In this document: in pieces, positions 40,770 through 47,018 of the stretch | Layout: every line of letters starts with the position of its first letter | Position numbering within the stretch: position 1 is the stretch's first letter | Assembly: GCA_944393045.1 (NCBI GenBank) | Contig: CALXYT010000096.1 | Location: 1-47,018, forward strand | Length of the DNA: 47,018 bases | Direction of reading: 5' to 3' | Source: an uncultured Succinivibrionaceae bacterium | GTDB lineage: Bacteria > Pseudomonadota > Gammaproteobacteria > Enterobacterales > Succinivibrionaceae | Program-made: the position numbers and the translations under genes | Notes under the pieces: generated by a model | Database searches by the model: none | The model's input: the letters and a program-made list of their open reading frames with translations, nothing else | What the model was told of the DNA's origin: nothing

Positions 40770-41318
40770 TCACTTGGCTAATGATTGTGCAGCTTCAGCA
40801 TTTTGAGGACCTGGTATTGAACCTTTTCCTGGTTGATTTGTGAATAGTTTTAAATTCTTATTTGGATCGTCTTTATTTTCGGCCAAACTGTAATCCGCAA
40901 TATCTTTTTTAGCCTCATCCTCATCCATAACTTCTAAATTTGCACCTCCTACAAATACACCAGGTCTTAAGTACTGCTTAACGTAGTGATTTTTACCTTC
41001 AAGAAAATTTAAAGACATATCGTTTTCGCTAAACTCTGACTCCGTCTGAAGCACGTGCATACCTGGTTCCACTAGTCTGTAAAAGAATCTACACCTTGAT
41101 GTTTCACCGATGTATTGTCCGTCAACATATAGGTTTTTCTTCAACGACATTCCCATAATATTGCAGGTTCGATACAGATAAAGTCCAGCCCATCCTGACG
41201 GAGGAGCATTAAATTCTTTTGCATAATTTTCACTAGCAGTATCCTGAACTGCGACATTTGCACAACCAGTCAGAACTGAACCCAATAACAAACTAGCCCA
41301 AATAAAATACTTTCTCAT
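40770..41318 (-). CDS. DUF2846-like lipoprotein
   Basis: 182 residues from ATG 41318, chosen because AGGAGG lies 7 bases upstream; an ATG at 41336 would add six residues before the signal. The signal MRKYFIWASLLLGSVLTGC ends in a lipobox with the acylated Cys at residue 19. The body (GWAGLYLYRTCNIMGMSLK, LYVDGQYIGETSRCRFFY, VEPGMHVLQTESEFSEN) matches DUF2846, a periplasmic lipoprotein domain common in proteobacteria. The cell is therefore probably Gram-negative. As prophage cargo it might change the envelope or exclude other phages. Confidence 0.75.
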   Translation of the reverse strand: MRKYFIWASLLLGSVLTGCANVAVQDTASENYAKEFNAPPSGWAGLYLYRTCNIMGMSLKKNLYVDGQYIGETSRCRFFYRLVEPGMHVLQTESEFSENDMSLNFLEGKNHYVKQYLRPGVFVGGANLEVMDEDEAKKDIADYSLAENKDDPNKNLKLFTNQPGKGSIPGPQNAEAAQSLAK

Positions 41319-41328
41319 TTGTAGCCTC

Positions 41329-41688
41329 CTAATCACAATAATTCCAACCTTCCTTGATTTTCCAAGTTATATTGTTTTGATCTCTAACTTGTTTCTCGTA
41401 TGAAGGTAAATAACTACTACCAATATCCAAACTAACGTATCCACCGGAATCCCACGGAACAATAAAATATGTTGAATAACTACTGTAATTAGCTTTATAC
41501 CCTTTTTCCCTGGCGAAAGCATTTAAATCACTTCCGCTAACAGTAAAGCCTCTAACTGCATATGCATGACTCCATGTATAATCAGCACGCTGATATTTAA
41601 TACATGCTTTCAAATCGTCAGCCGCATAAGATTCATAAGAAGGCAAGCATAAGATCAGCGATAACGATATTGCTTTCAAAATGTTCAT
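41329..41688 (-). CDS. Secreted hypothetical protein
   Basis: 119 residues. MNILKAISLSLILCLPSYESYA is a Sec signal, with cleavage likely after AYA-type YESYA. The mature part, about 97 residues, has two Cys (CIKYQRADYTW and the end YCD) that could form a disulfide and is rich in Tyr and Ser. No family is recognised. It lies 19 bases after the next cargo gene upstream and overlaps none. Confidence 0.55.
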   Translation of the reverse strand: MNILKAISLSLILCLPSYESYAADDLKACIKYQRADYTWSHAYAVRGFTVSGSDLNAFAREKGYKANYSSYSTYFIVPWDSGGYVSLDIGSSYLPSYEKQVRDQNNITWKIKEGWNYCD

Positions 41689-41707
41689 ATCACACCATCT
41701 CCATCAC

Positions 41708-41953
41708 TTACCAACGCCCTTTTGTTCCTGGTTTTCCGGTGTACGGATTAACATTTCCCTGAACAGACCAATTGTTATTGTGATATCCATCTCTGCCTGA
41801 ACGGTAATGTGGAGCAACATATGAACCATTACTGCGATAATAACCATTCACATGTGATGATGAATGGTAACCACCCCTATGTCCGCCAGCTTCGGCAGAA
41901 GTAACACCAACTAATGCGATAAGACTTGCTACAACCAAAATGATTTTTTTCAT
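41708..41953 (-). CDS. Small secreted His/Gly/Tyr-rich protein
   Basis: 81 residues. The signal MKKIILVVASLIALVGVTSA ends at an AxA-like site. The mature part is about 60 residues of His, Gly, Tyr, Ser and Asn (GGHRGGYHSSSHVNGYY), ending NVNPYTGKPGTKGRW, a tail form seen in small exported proteobacterial proteins. Such composition can bind metals or mediate surface contact. It heads the cargo block, so the promoter should lie in 41954-42185; GAGGAAGAGG precedes the ATG. Confidence 0.6.
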   Translation of the reverse strand: MKKIILVVASLIALVGVTSAEAGGHRGGYHSSSHVNGYYRSNGSYVAPHYRSGRDGYHNNNWSVQGNVNPYTGKPGTKGRW

Positions 41954-42185
41954 ACCTCTCTTCCTCTCATAAAAGAATACCCCTTATACTCAAGTTTACA
42001 TTTGTTTTTTTTTTGACCAGTATTTACTTGTTTTCAGTACGTTAATTGTGATCAGTCTATTAAATAACTGCATTTTTAGACTAATGTCACATACACTGTC
42101 GTTCGATTTCCCCTTACCTTAACCTTCATCTCAAAACTACCGCTGTATAACACTTAATCACTCAAAAAATATTTTTCTGGCGATT
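41954..42185. other. Divergent intergenic region between cargo and recombinase genes
   Basis: AT-rich and non-coding. It must hold the minus-strand promoter for the cargo genes; I see no convincing pair of boxes. A run of ten or so T near 42007-42016 is the only striking feature on the plus strand. Confidence 0.4.
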
Positions 42186-42228
42186 TCGTCAAAACACCTC
42201 CTCCGCGTCCATTAGATAAGTAGGAGGT
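42186..42228 (+). promoter_or_regulatory. Conserved bipartite element motif, copy C (recombinase operon)
   Basis: TCGTCAAA (42186-42193), 15 bases, CCATTAGATAAGT (42209-42221), spaced exactly as in copies A and B. ACCTCCT (42196-42202) and AGGAGGT (42222-42228) are perfectly complementary across the second block, and AGGAGG is the Shine-Dalgarno for ATG 42238. If the second block were a -10 box, transcription would begin inside the Shine-Dalgarno, so here an RNA hairpin or operator reading deserves equal weight. Confidence 0.65.
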
Positions 42229-42237
42229 TAAAGATTC

Positions 42238-42681
42238 ATGACAGAACAACAAAAATCCGTAATCAAAAATCTGCGCCAACAGAACTTCAGTTATATCGCC
42301 ATTGCCAATACCCTTGGGCTGACCGTCAGCACCATGAAGAGTTACTGCCAACGTTCGGGGCTTGCAGGAAACCGCAAAGAGGCATGCAGGAGCAATCATC
42401 TTAAGCCATCGGTATTGCCATCTTTCTGCAGATGTTGCGGTAAGCAGATCACCCAAAAGGAAAAAGTTAAACGCCCCATCTTCTGTACTGATGAATGCCG
42501 TGTAACCTGGTGGAACTCGCACCTCGAACAGGTTAAGCGCCGTAATCCGCACACAGTCAATTGTCTCTGTTGCGGAAAAGAGTTTACCTACTACGGTCCA
42601 AATCCGCAGAAGTTCTGTAGCCATCCGTGCTACATCAAACACCGGTATGAAGGAGTAACGTATGTCGCCGAAACAGTTTGA
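42238..42681 (+). CDS. Helix-turn-helix and zinc-finger protein of the recombinase module
   Basis: 147 residues. The N-terminal part (QQKSVIKNLRQQNFSYIAIA...VSTMKSYCQRSGL) is a helix-turn-helix. Two Cys clusters follow: CRCCGKQI...FCTDECR (about 61-82) and CLCCGKEF...FCSHPCY (about 102-125), each likely holding one zinc. Genes like this commonly precede serine recombinases in Firmicutes elements and may control or direct excision. It is the first gene after motif copy C and overlaps the next start by 20 bases. Confidence 0.72.
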   Translation: MTEQQKSVIKNLRQQNFSYIAIANTLGLTVSTMKSYCQRSGLAGNRKEACRSNHLKPSVLPSFCRCCGKQITQKEKVKRPIFCTDECRVTWWNSHLEQVKRRNPHTVNCLCCGKEFTYYGPNPQKFCSHPCYIKHRYEGVTYVAETV

Positions 42682-42856
42682 GTCCGAACTTAACTATTTA
42701 ACCACTCGCCATCTTGCAGAATGCTTTATGAAACATGGGGTCTTTACCAAAACCGAGTTCAAGAAAATCGACGATTTTCTTATTAGGACATTCTCCCCGC
42801 TTATTGGAAAACTCTTAACACTATCACTTGATAAGTCAGGCGATAAGAGTGAGTAA
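42662..42856 (+). CDS. Small SHOCT-like protein of the recombinase module
   Basis: 64 residues: LTTRHLAECFMKHGVFTKTEF followed by a helical tail. A short helical protein of this pattern is often found between the zinc-finger gene and the recombinase in related elements, where it is annotated as SHOCT-domain. It may act as a recombination directionality or accessory factor; that is inferred from context alone. The GAAGGAG before the ATG lies inside the previous gene. Confidence 0.6.
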   Translation: MSPKQFESELNYLTTRHLAECFMKHGVFTKTEFKKIDDFLIRTFSPLIGKLLTLSLDKSGDKSE

Positions 42857-42883
42857 TAGTGGTATCAAAACAAGGGTATAGCT

Positions 42884-44620
42884 ATGAAAACAATAAAGAA
42901 AATTGATGTTAAAAGAATTGTCCCACCCACTCGAAAACGAGTGGCGGCATATGCACGTGTCTCCATGGAATCTGACAGACTGGCTCATTCCCTGTCAGCT
43001 CAGATCAGCTACTACAACGATCTCATTCAGAACAATCCTGAATGGGACTTTGCAGGAATATATGCCGACAGTTTCATTTCCGGAACAAATGTTGAACGTA
43101 GAGCTGAGTTTCAGCGAATGATACGAGACTGCGAGGACGGGAAGATTGACATTATTCTCACCAAGTCCATCAGCCGATTTGCCCGAAACACGGTAGACCT
43201 GCTCAAGACGGTGAGGAGGCTTAAGGAGTTAGGCATCGAGGTACAGTTTGAGAAAGAAAGTATTCGGTCACTGTCGGGCGATGGCGAACTGATGCTAACG
43301 CTCCTAGCCTCTTTCGCTCAGGAGGAAAGCCGTAGTATTTCAGAAAATATCAAATGGGGAACCCGAAAACGCTTTGAAAGAGGAATTCCCAGTTGTCATT
43401 TTAAAATTTTCGGCTATCGATGGAAAGGTGAACATTTGGTTATCATCCCGGAAGAAGCTGAAATTGTCAAACGTATCTATCAGAACTTTCTTGACGGCAA
43501 ATCACGTCTTGAGACAGTGAGGGAATTTGCCGCCGAAGGGGTAACTACACGAAGAGGATACCACTGGAGTGAACACAGTATTAGGACCGTACTCACCAAC
43601 ATCACATATACCGGCAATCTGCTGTTACAAAAGAAATTTACTACAGATCCCATCAGCAAAAAACAAGTTATGAATATGGGGCAATTGCCTCAGTATTTTG
43701 TCGAAAACACCCATGAAGCAATCATCGACATGAAGACATTCCGCTATGTTCAAGATGAGATGAAACGCCGACAGGAACTGGGACCTTTAGCAAATAAAAG
43801 TCTTAACATCACATGCTTTACAAGAAAAATCAAGTGCGGCAAATGTGGCTGTTACTTCACAAGATGCTCGAGACGCATCAGGGTTAAATATCACTCAACT
43901 TTACAACCTACCAATGGTCGTTACTACGTATGGGATTGCGGCAGGCATCGCATGGACACTTCACTCTGCGAAACAAGTGAAATTCCTGAAATACTCCTTA
44001 AAAAGTGTTGCACTGAAGTTTTAGGACTTGATGAATTTGATGAGCAGATTTTTGCCAAGAGAATTGAACTAATCGATGTTCCATACAAAGGTCTTCTGCT
44101 TTTTAAATTCACAGAAGGTGAAGTTGTCAGCAAAGAATGGCGTTCTACAGCAAGAAAAGACCTATGGACTGATGAGCTAAAAAGTAAAGTTCGGGAATCC
44201 CGACGGAACTATTTATTGAAAGGTATTGGTCGATACTCGCCTTTTACGTACAGAATCAAATGCGGATGCTGCGGTGAGTATGTCAAACGTCAGTCTGAGC
44301 ACAAATCCGTAAATCACAAAGTATTCTGGAGGTGCCGAAATCGTTGTGGCATTAAAGGAATTCTGGAAGAAGAACTCAAGGCTCTCTCTGCAGAAGCTCT
44401 AGGCATTAAAGAGTTTGATGGTGAACTTTTCATGAGCCAGGTAGATCACGTCACAACGATTAAAACCGGCCTTATTGAATTCTTCTTTAAAGACGGTCAC
44501 ACAGAACTTGGCGAATACACAACCAAGCCCAGGCAGCCGGAATGGACAGAAGAACGCCGTAAGGCTATGAGTGAAAAAATTAAACAGATAAAGGAAGCAA
44601 AGAAAAATGGCAGCAAATAG
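42884..44620 (+). CDS. Large serine recombinase 1
   Basis: 578 residues. The resolvase domain has the nucleophile in AAYARVSMESD (Ser about 27) and supporting motifs TKSISRFARNTVD and SFAQEESRSISENIKWG. The recombinase domain follows (RIYQNFLDGKSRLETVREFAAEGV). The zinc-ribbon region appears twice: IKCGKCGCYFTRC near 313 and IKCGCCGEYVKRQ near 461, so it is slightly longer than usual and has two zinc modules. It should catalyse integration or excision at the att sites. Its end overlaps the second recombinase by 14 bases, which indicates joint production. Confidence 0.85.
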   Translation: MKTIKKIDVKRIVPPTRKRVAAYARVSMESDRLAHSLSAQISYYNDLIQNNPEWDFAGIYADSFISGTNVERRAEFQRMIRDCEDGKIDIILTKSISRFARNTVDLLKTVRRLKELGIEVQFEKESIRSLSGDGELMLTLLASFAQEESRSISENIKWGTRKRFERGIPSCHFKIFGYRWKGEHLVIIPEEAEIVKRIYQNFLDGKSRLETVREFAAEGVTTRRGYHWSEHSIRTVLTNITYTGNLLLQKKFTTDPISKKQVMNMGQLPQYFVENTHEAIIDMKTFRYVQDEMKRRQELGPLANKSLNITCFTRKIKCGKCGCYFTRCSRRIRVKYHSTLQPTNGRYYVWDCGRHRMDTSLCETSEIPEILLKKCCTEVLGLDEFDEQIFAKRIELIDVPYKGLLLFKFTEGEVVSKEWRSTARKDLWTDELKSKVRESRRNYLLKGIGRYSPFTYRIKCGCCGEYVKRQSEHKSVNHKVFWRCRNRCGIKGILEEELKALSAEALGIKEFDGELFMSQVDHVTTIKTGLIEFFFKDGHTELGEYTTKPRQPEWTEERRKAMSEKIKQIKEAKKNGSK

Positions 44621-46193
44621 AAAAGTTCAAACAATCCCAGCAACATTGGGCAGATTCACGTCAGCCCCAATTACCTCGACGCAAAAACGCAAGGTGGCTA
44701 GTTACGCCCGTGTATCAACGGATCATGATGATCAGTTCTCCAGTTACACGGCTCAGGTTGACTATTACACCAACTATATCAAAAGCCGCAATGACTGGGA
44801 ATTCGTCAACGTGTATACCGATGAAGGTATAACCGGCACCAGCACCAAACGTCGTGAGGGCTTCAAACGAATGATTGCGGATGCACTTGATGGCAAGATA
44901 GATCTTATAGTCACAAAGTCTGTGAGCCGTTTTGCCCGCAACACCGTAGACAGTCTCACCACCATCAAACAACTTAAAGAAAACGGCACTGAGGTCTATT
45001 TCGAGAAAGAAAATATTTGGACCTTCGATGCCAAAGGCGAAGTACTGCTAACCATCATGTCATCTCTGGCGCAGGAAGAAAGCCGTTCAATTTCCGAAAA
45101 CTGTACATGGGGGCAACGCAAGAGATTTGCAGACGGAAAGGTAACCGTACCCTTTAAGCATTTTCTCGGTTATGACCGTGGTGAAGACGGAAATCTGGTG
45201 CTCAATAAGGCTCAGGCAGAGGTTGTTAAACGGATCTACGCTATGTTCTTAAGAGGTATGACACCGCACACTATTGCACGAAAACTGACAGAGGGAAAAA
45301 TCAAAACTCCAGCAGGTCGCGATACATGGAGTTGCACCTCGGTGCGTAACATTCTTTCCAACGAAAAATACAAAGGAGATGCCCTACTCCAGAAGACTTT
45401 CTGTGAGGATTTTCTAACAAAGAAGATGAAAATCAACCAAGGGGAAGTGCCACAGTATTATGTGGAAAATAACCATGAAGCAATCATCGATCCGCAAACC
45501 TTTGATATGGTTCAGGCAGAACTTGCATGGCGCAAAGAAGGAAACAACCGTCACAGCGGCGTTCACCTCCTTTCACACAAAATCAAGTGCGGTGACTGCG
45601 GCGGATGGTACGGTTCCAAGGTATGGCACTCAAACGATAAGTTCAGAAGGATCATCTGGCAATGTAACAACAAGTACAAAAACAAAGATAAACACTGCAC
45701 CACGCCTTATCTTGATGAGAATCAGATCAAAGAACGATTCACAATCGCCGTCAATAAGTTGTTAGCAAGTTCTGCGAGTGCAATAAGAGCATGTGAGGCA
45801 GCTCTTTCTGCGACCCTTGATACCTCTGAGTTGGAGCAGAAACAGCAGAGTCTCTTAACCGAGATGCAGACGCACGATTCAGCTTTAAGGCAGCTAATCC
45901 ATCGGAACACTACCACGGCACAGGATCAGAACGAATACCGGAAAAGCTATGATGCGATTGCTCAAAAATTTAGCTCTGCAGAAGAGCAGAAAAAGCTCGT
46001 CGATAAAAAACTTAGTGATCTTCTTAAGCATCGCTGCATTATCGAGAATTTCATTAGAAAGCTGAAGGAGCAGAATGGGCAAATATCGGAGTTCAGCGAA
46101 AATCCCTGGTGCGGTCTGCTGGATTACGTTACGGCATATACTGATGGCAGATTGGTTTTCCGGTTCAAAAACGGTTCTGCATTTGAGGGATAA
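44607..46193 (+). CDS. Large serine recombinase 2
   Basis: 528 residues. The nucleophile is in ASYARVSTDHDDQ (Ser about 35), with TKSVSRFARNTVDS and SLAQEESRSISENCTWG. The recombinase domain (RIYAMFLRGMTPHTIARKLTEG) and one zinc ribbon (IKCGDCGGWYGSKVW) are followed by a coiled coil (about 400-470: LEQKQQSLLTEMQ...EEQKKLVDKKL), which in large serine recombinases controls direction. It looks complete. The pair may act as a heteromer. It is the last gene before a strong terminator and lies about 750 bases from attR. Confidence 0.87.
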   Translation: MAANRKVQTIPATLGRFTSAPITSTQKRKVASYARVSTDHDDQFSSYTAQVDYYTNYIKSRNDWEFVNVYTDEGITGTSTKRREGFKRMIADALDGKIDLIVTKSVSRFARNTVDSLTTIKQLKENGTEVYFEKENIWTFDAKGEVLLTIMSSLAQEESRSISENCTWGQRKRFADGKVTVPFKHFLGYDRGEDGNLVLNKAQAEVVKRIYAMFLRGMTPHTIARKLTEGKIKTPAGRDTWSCTSVRNILSNEKYKGDALLQKTFCEDFLTKKMKINQGEVPQYYVENNHEAIIDPQTFDMVQAELAWRKEGNNRHSGVHLLSHKIKCGDCGGWYGSKVWHSNDKFRRIIWQCNNKYKNKDKHCTTPYLDENQIKERFTIAVNKLLASSASAIRACEAALSATLDTSELEQKQQSLLTEMQTHDSALRQLIHRNTTTAQDQNEYRKSYDAIAQKFSSAEEQKKLVDKKLSDLLKHRCIIENFIRKLKEQNGQISEFSENPWCGLLDYVTAYTDGRLVFRFKNGSAFEG

Positions 46194-46199
46194 AAGAAA

Positions 46200-46236
46200 A
46201 ATCCCGATCATCGATAACGGTGGTCGGGATTTTGTT
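46200..46236. terminator. Bidirectional terminator between recombinase 2 and the 199-residue gene
   Basis: AATCCCGATCA (46200-46210) and TGGTCGGGATT (46221-46231) pair over 11 positions (one wobble). T-rich sequence follows on the plus strand and A-rich precedes it, so it can end transcription from both convergent genes. Confidence 0.8.
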
Positions 46237-46246
46237 CTTGGGAAGA

Positions 46247-46846
46247 TTACTTGTATTTCTTTGGAAAATACTCTTTACCAAATAACCACAGGTACCTATC
46301 TATCTCCTTCAGCGAGAATTGTTGTAAATCGTAAAACTTTTGAAATTCAGCCAATACTCTTTTAAAAACACTATATTCTTTCAAATCACCATTCTTAAAT
46401 TTGTAAAATTTATCTCTATTTCTAAAATACCTTAAAACCTGGTCTACATATGAATCATAGATTGGATAGGATTCAGGTCTATGATGACTGCAATACTTAG
46501 ATGCAAATGAATAAAAGTGCTTCTCTTTATCGCTAATAATCACTTTTTGTATTTCGTTCACCAAATTAACATCTTCTTCATCTAATCTTTTATCAACATC
46601 CAACTCTATAATGCGCTGTGCAACAGAAAATACGGAGAAAATATTAGTGCTATAAAAATCATTTAAGGCAGCAACCTTAAGAAGAATATCTGAAATATTA
46701 TCATTCTTTGGACATAGTTCAACAAACAGTTTATTTAGTGCATCTTCTTGTAATCTATAATTTTCTAAAGTTTGCCACTTTTCCAAGTATCTCTTAACTT
46801 CAACCAAATTTGGTCGATAACTTTTTTCAATTGTCTTGTGTACCAT
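46247..46846 (-). CDS. Unknown cargo protein next to attR
   Basis: 199 residues, soluble and helical, rich in Lys, Tyr and Phe. The most distinctive piece is FASKYCSHHRPESYPIYDSY near residues 121-140, then VLRYFRNRDKFYKFKNGDL and a final LKEIDRYLWLFGKEYFP. I have a faint memory of similar sequences in accessory regions but cannot name a family. No catalytic motif is certain. AT-rich like the defence genes at the other end, read towards the terminator at 46200. Being at the edge of the element it may be defence or stability cargo. Confidence 0.55.
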   Translation of the reverse strand: MVHKTIEKSYRPNLVEVKRYLEKWQTLENYRLQEDALNKLFVELCPKNDNISDILLKVAALNDFYSTNIFSVFSVAQRIIELDVDKRLDEEDVNLVNEIQKVIISDKEKHFYSFASKYCSHHRPESYPIYDSYVDQVLRYFRNRDKFYKFKNGDLKEYSVFKRVLAEFQKFYDLQQFSLKEIDRYLWLFGKEYFPKKYK

Positions 46847-46876
46847 GTTCTAAACCATAAAATGTAAAAGCAAGCC

Positions 46877-46921
46877 TACCGAGCCAAACGAGCCTAAAGC
46901 CTTATGTAGCAAGGCTCGGTA
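46877..46921. repeat. Inverted repeat close to attR
   Basis: TACCGAGCC (46877-46885) and GGCTCGGTA (46913-46921) are perfectly complementary over 9 bases, with a 27-base loop that holds a smaller AAGCC/GGCTT-like symmetry. It ends 20 bases inside the crossover. It might be a recombinase or accessory factor site, or a terminator for transcription reading out of the host gene. Confidence 0.45.
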
Positions 46922-46941
46922 TCAAATTCGGAGTAGAGATT

Positions 46942-46943
46942 TC
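46942..46943. other. attR crossover dinucleotide (TC)
   Basis: The plus strand reads gtagagattTCaatatctg. Right of the TC is host tnpA, left of it element DNA. Joined to the left end, the inferred attP would read agagattTCtagtatcac. The pairing with 76-77 is based on restoring the tnpA frame. Confidence 0.6.
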
Positions 46944-47018
46944 AATATCTGCTAAAATGTGAATATGGTCTTTATCTGTTTCCATCTCTATAATTTCAAC
47001 ATTTAACTCATTTGCAAC
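46942..47018 (-). pseudogene. tnpA: 5' part of interrupted IS200/IS605-type tnpA (begins beyond the window)
   Basis: On the minus strand from 47018 the frame reads VANELNVEIIEMETDKDHIH and then ILADI before the crossover. DHIH is the HUH motif of Y1 transposases. Beyond the crossover the frame runs 16 more codons of unrelated sequence and stops. Spliced to the left end, the protein continues directly with DPIFG, giving the family spacing from HUH to KGRSS. This split explains both fragments as one gene. Confidence 0.75.

Larger units (their letters stand above)
78..46941. mobile_element. Integrated prophage-derived element carrying defence genes
   Basis: Everything between the two halves of tnpA forms one element of about 46.9 kb. 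It contains defence cargo at the left, an early replication module, an IS21 insertion at a deletion, a siphovirus-type structural and lysis module, exported-protein cargo, and tandem large serine recombinases close to the right end. Large serine recombinases characteristically cross over at a 2-base core, which fits the TC found at both ends. The terminase genes and most of the portal gene are missing, so as a phage it looks defective. The boundaries are inferred from the reconstructed host frame, not from a comparison with an empty site. Confidence 0.7.

Noticed and set aside
1-47018. Reading the two tnpA fragments as two separate decayed IS copies flanking the island
   Set aside because: The left sequence before DPIFG lacks HUH residues and is preceded by a stop, and the right sequence after HILADI loses similarity. 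Only a single split gene gives correct spacing.
1-47018. CRISPR arrays, tRNA and rRNA genes
   Set aside because: No regularly spaced direct repeats, no cloverleaf with a CCA-type end at either att site, and no rRNA-like stretch was seen on reading both strands.

Overview
The window holds one integrated mobile element of about 46.9 kb, plus a short piece of host DNA at each end. The host DNA is a single IS200/IS605-type tnpA gene on the minus strand. Its 5' part is at 46942-47018 and its 3' part at 1-77. Joining the two at a shared 2-base TC (76-77 and 46942-46943) restores an uninterrupted transposase frame, so these are read as attL and attR of a serine-recombinase element. The organism is probably a Gram-negative gut proteobacterium: the element carries a lipoprotein with a lipobox, secreted proteins with Sec signals and a lambda-type tail tip. 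Yet the replication, lysis and recombinase genes resemble families common in Firmicutes phages and elements. I cannot name the host.

Layout. (1) 338-12987, minus strand: an AT-rich six-gene operon with a helix-turn-helix cytosine-5 methyltransferase, an Eco47II-type restriction enzyme, a CoiA-like zinc protein, a large coiled-coil protein, an unknown 337-residue protein and a 1745-residue DUF1998 helicase. This looks like a Druantia type II-like defence system joined to a type II restriction-modification pair. (2) 13394-16554: two diverged copies of a long leader followed by a sigma-factor-like gene (the left copy truncated), with a two-gene abortive-infection-type pair between them. (3) 16641-24348: the early replication module (two small genes, DUF2800, DUF2815, family A DNA polymerase, primase-helicase), interrupted by a DUF4365 nuclease gene on the minus strand. 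(4) 24349-26465: an IS21-family element at what looks like a deletion junction. The primase-helicase is cut on one side and a portal protein on the other, and the DNA between, where terminase would be expected, is absent. (5) 26466-40443: capsid, head-tail, siphovirus tail, tail tip, a GT8 glycosyltransferase, holin and amidase. (6) 40495-41953, minus strand: four small genes, three encoding exported proteins. (7) 42238-46193: a zinc-finger protein, a small SHOCT-like protein and two overlapping large serine recombinases. (8) 46247-46846: an unknown gene next to attR.

How the parts may work together. The sigma-like gene at 16060 has a leader that appears to form a multi-helix RNA; the two copies support the helices by paired base changes, and the last helix covers the ribosome binding site. 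A bipartite motif (TCGTCAAA, 15 bases, CCATTAGATAAGT) precedes the two replication operons and the recombinase operon at exactly the same spacing, so one element-encoded regulator may switch on replication and excision together. Without visible terminase or an intact portal the element should not package its own DNA. It may persist as a mobile defence island that still makes capsid, tail and lysis proteins.

All family assignments come from reading motifs by eye. No database search, folding program or alignment was run.
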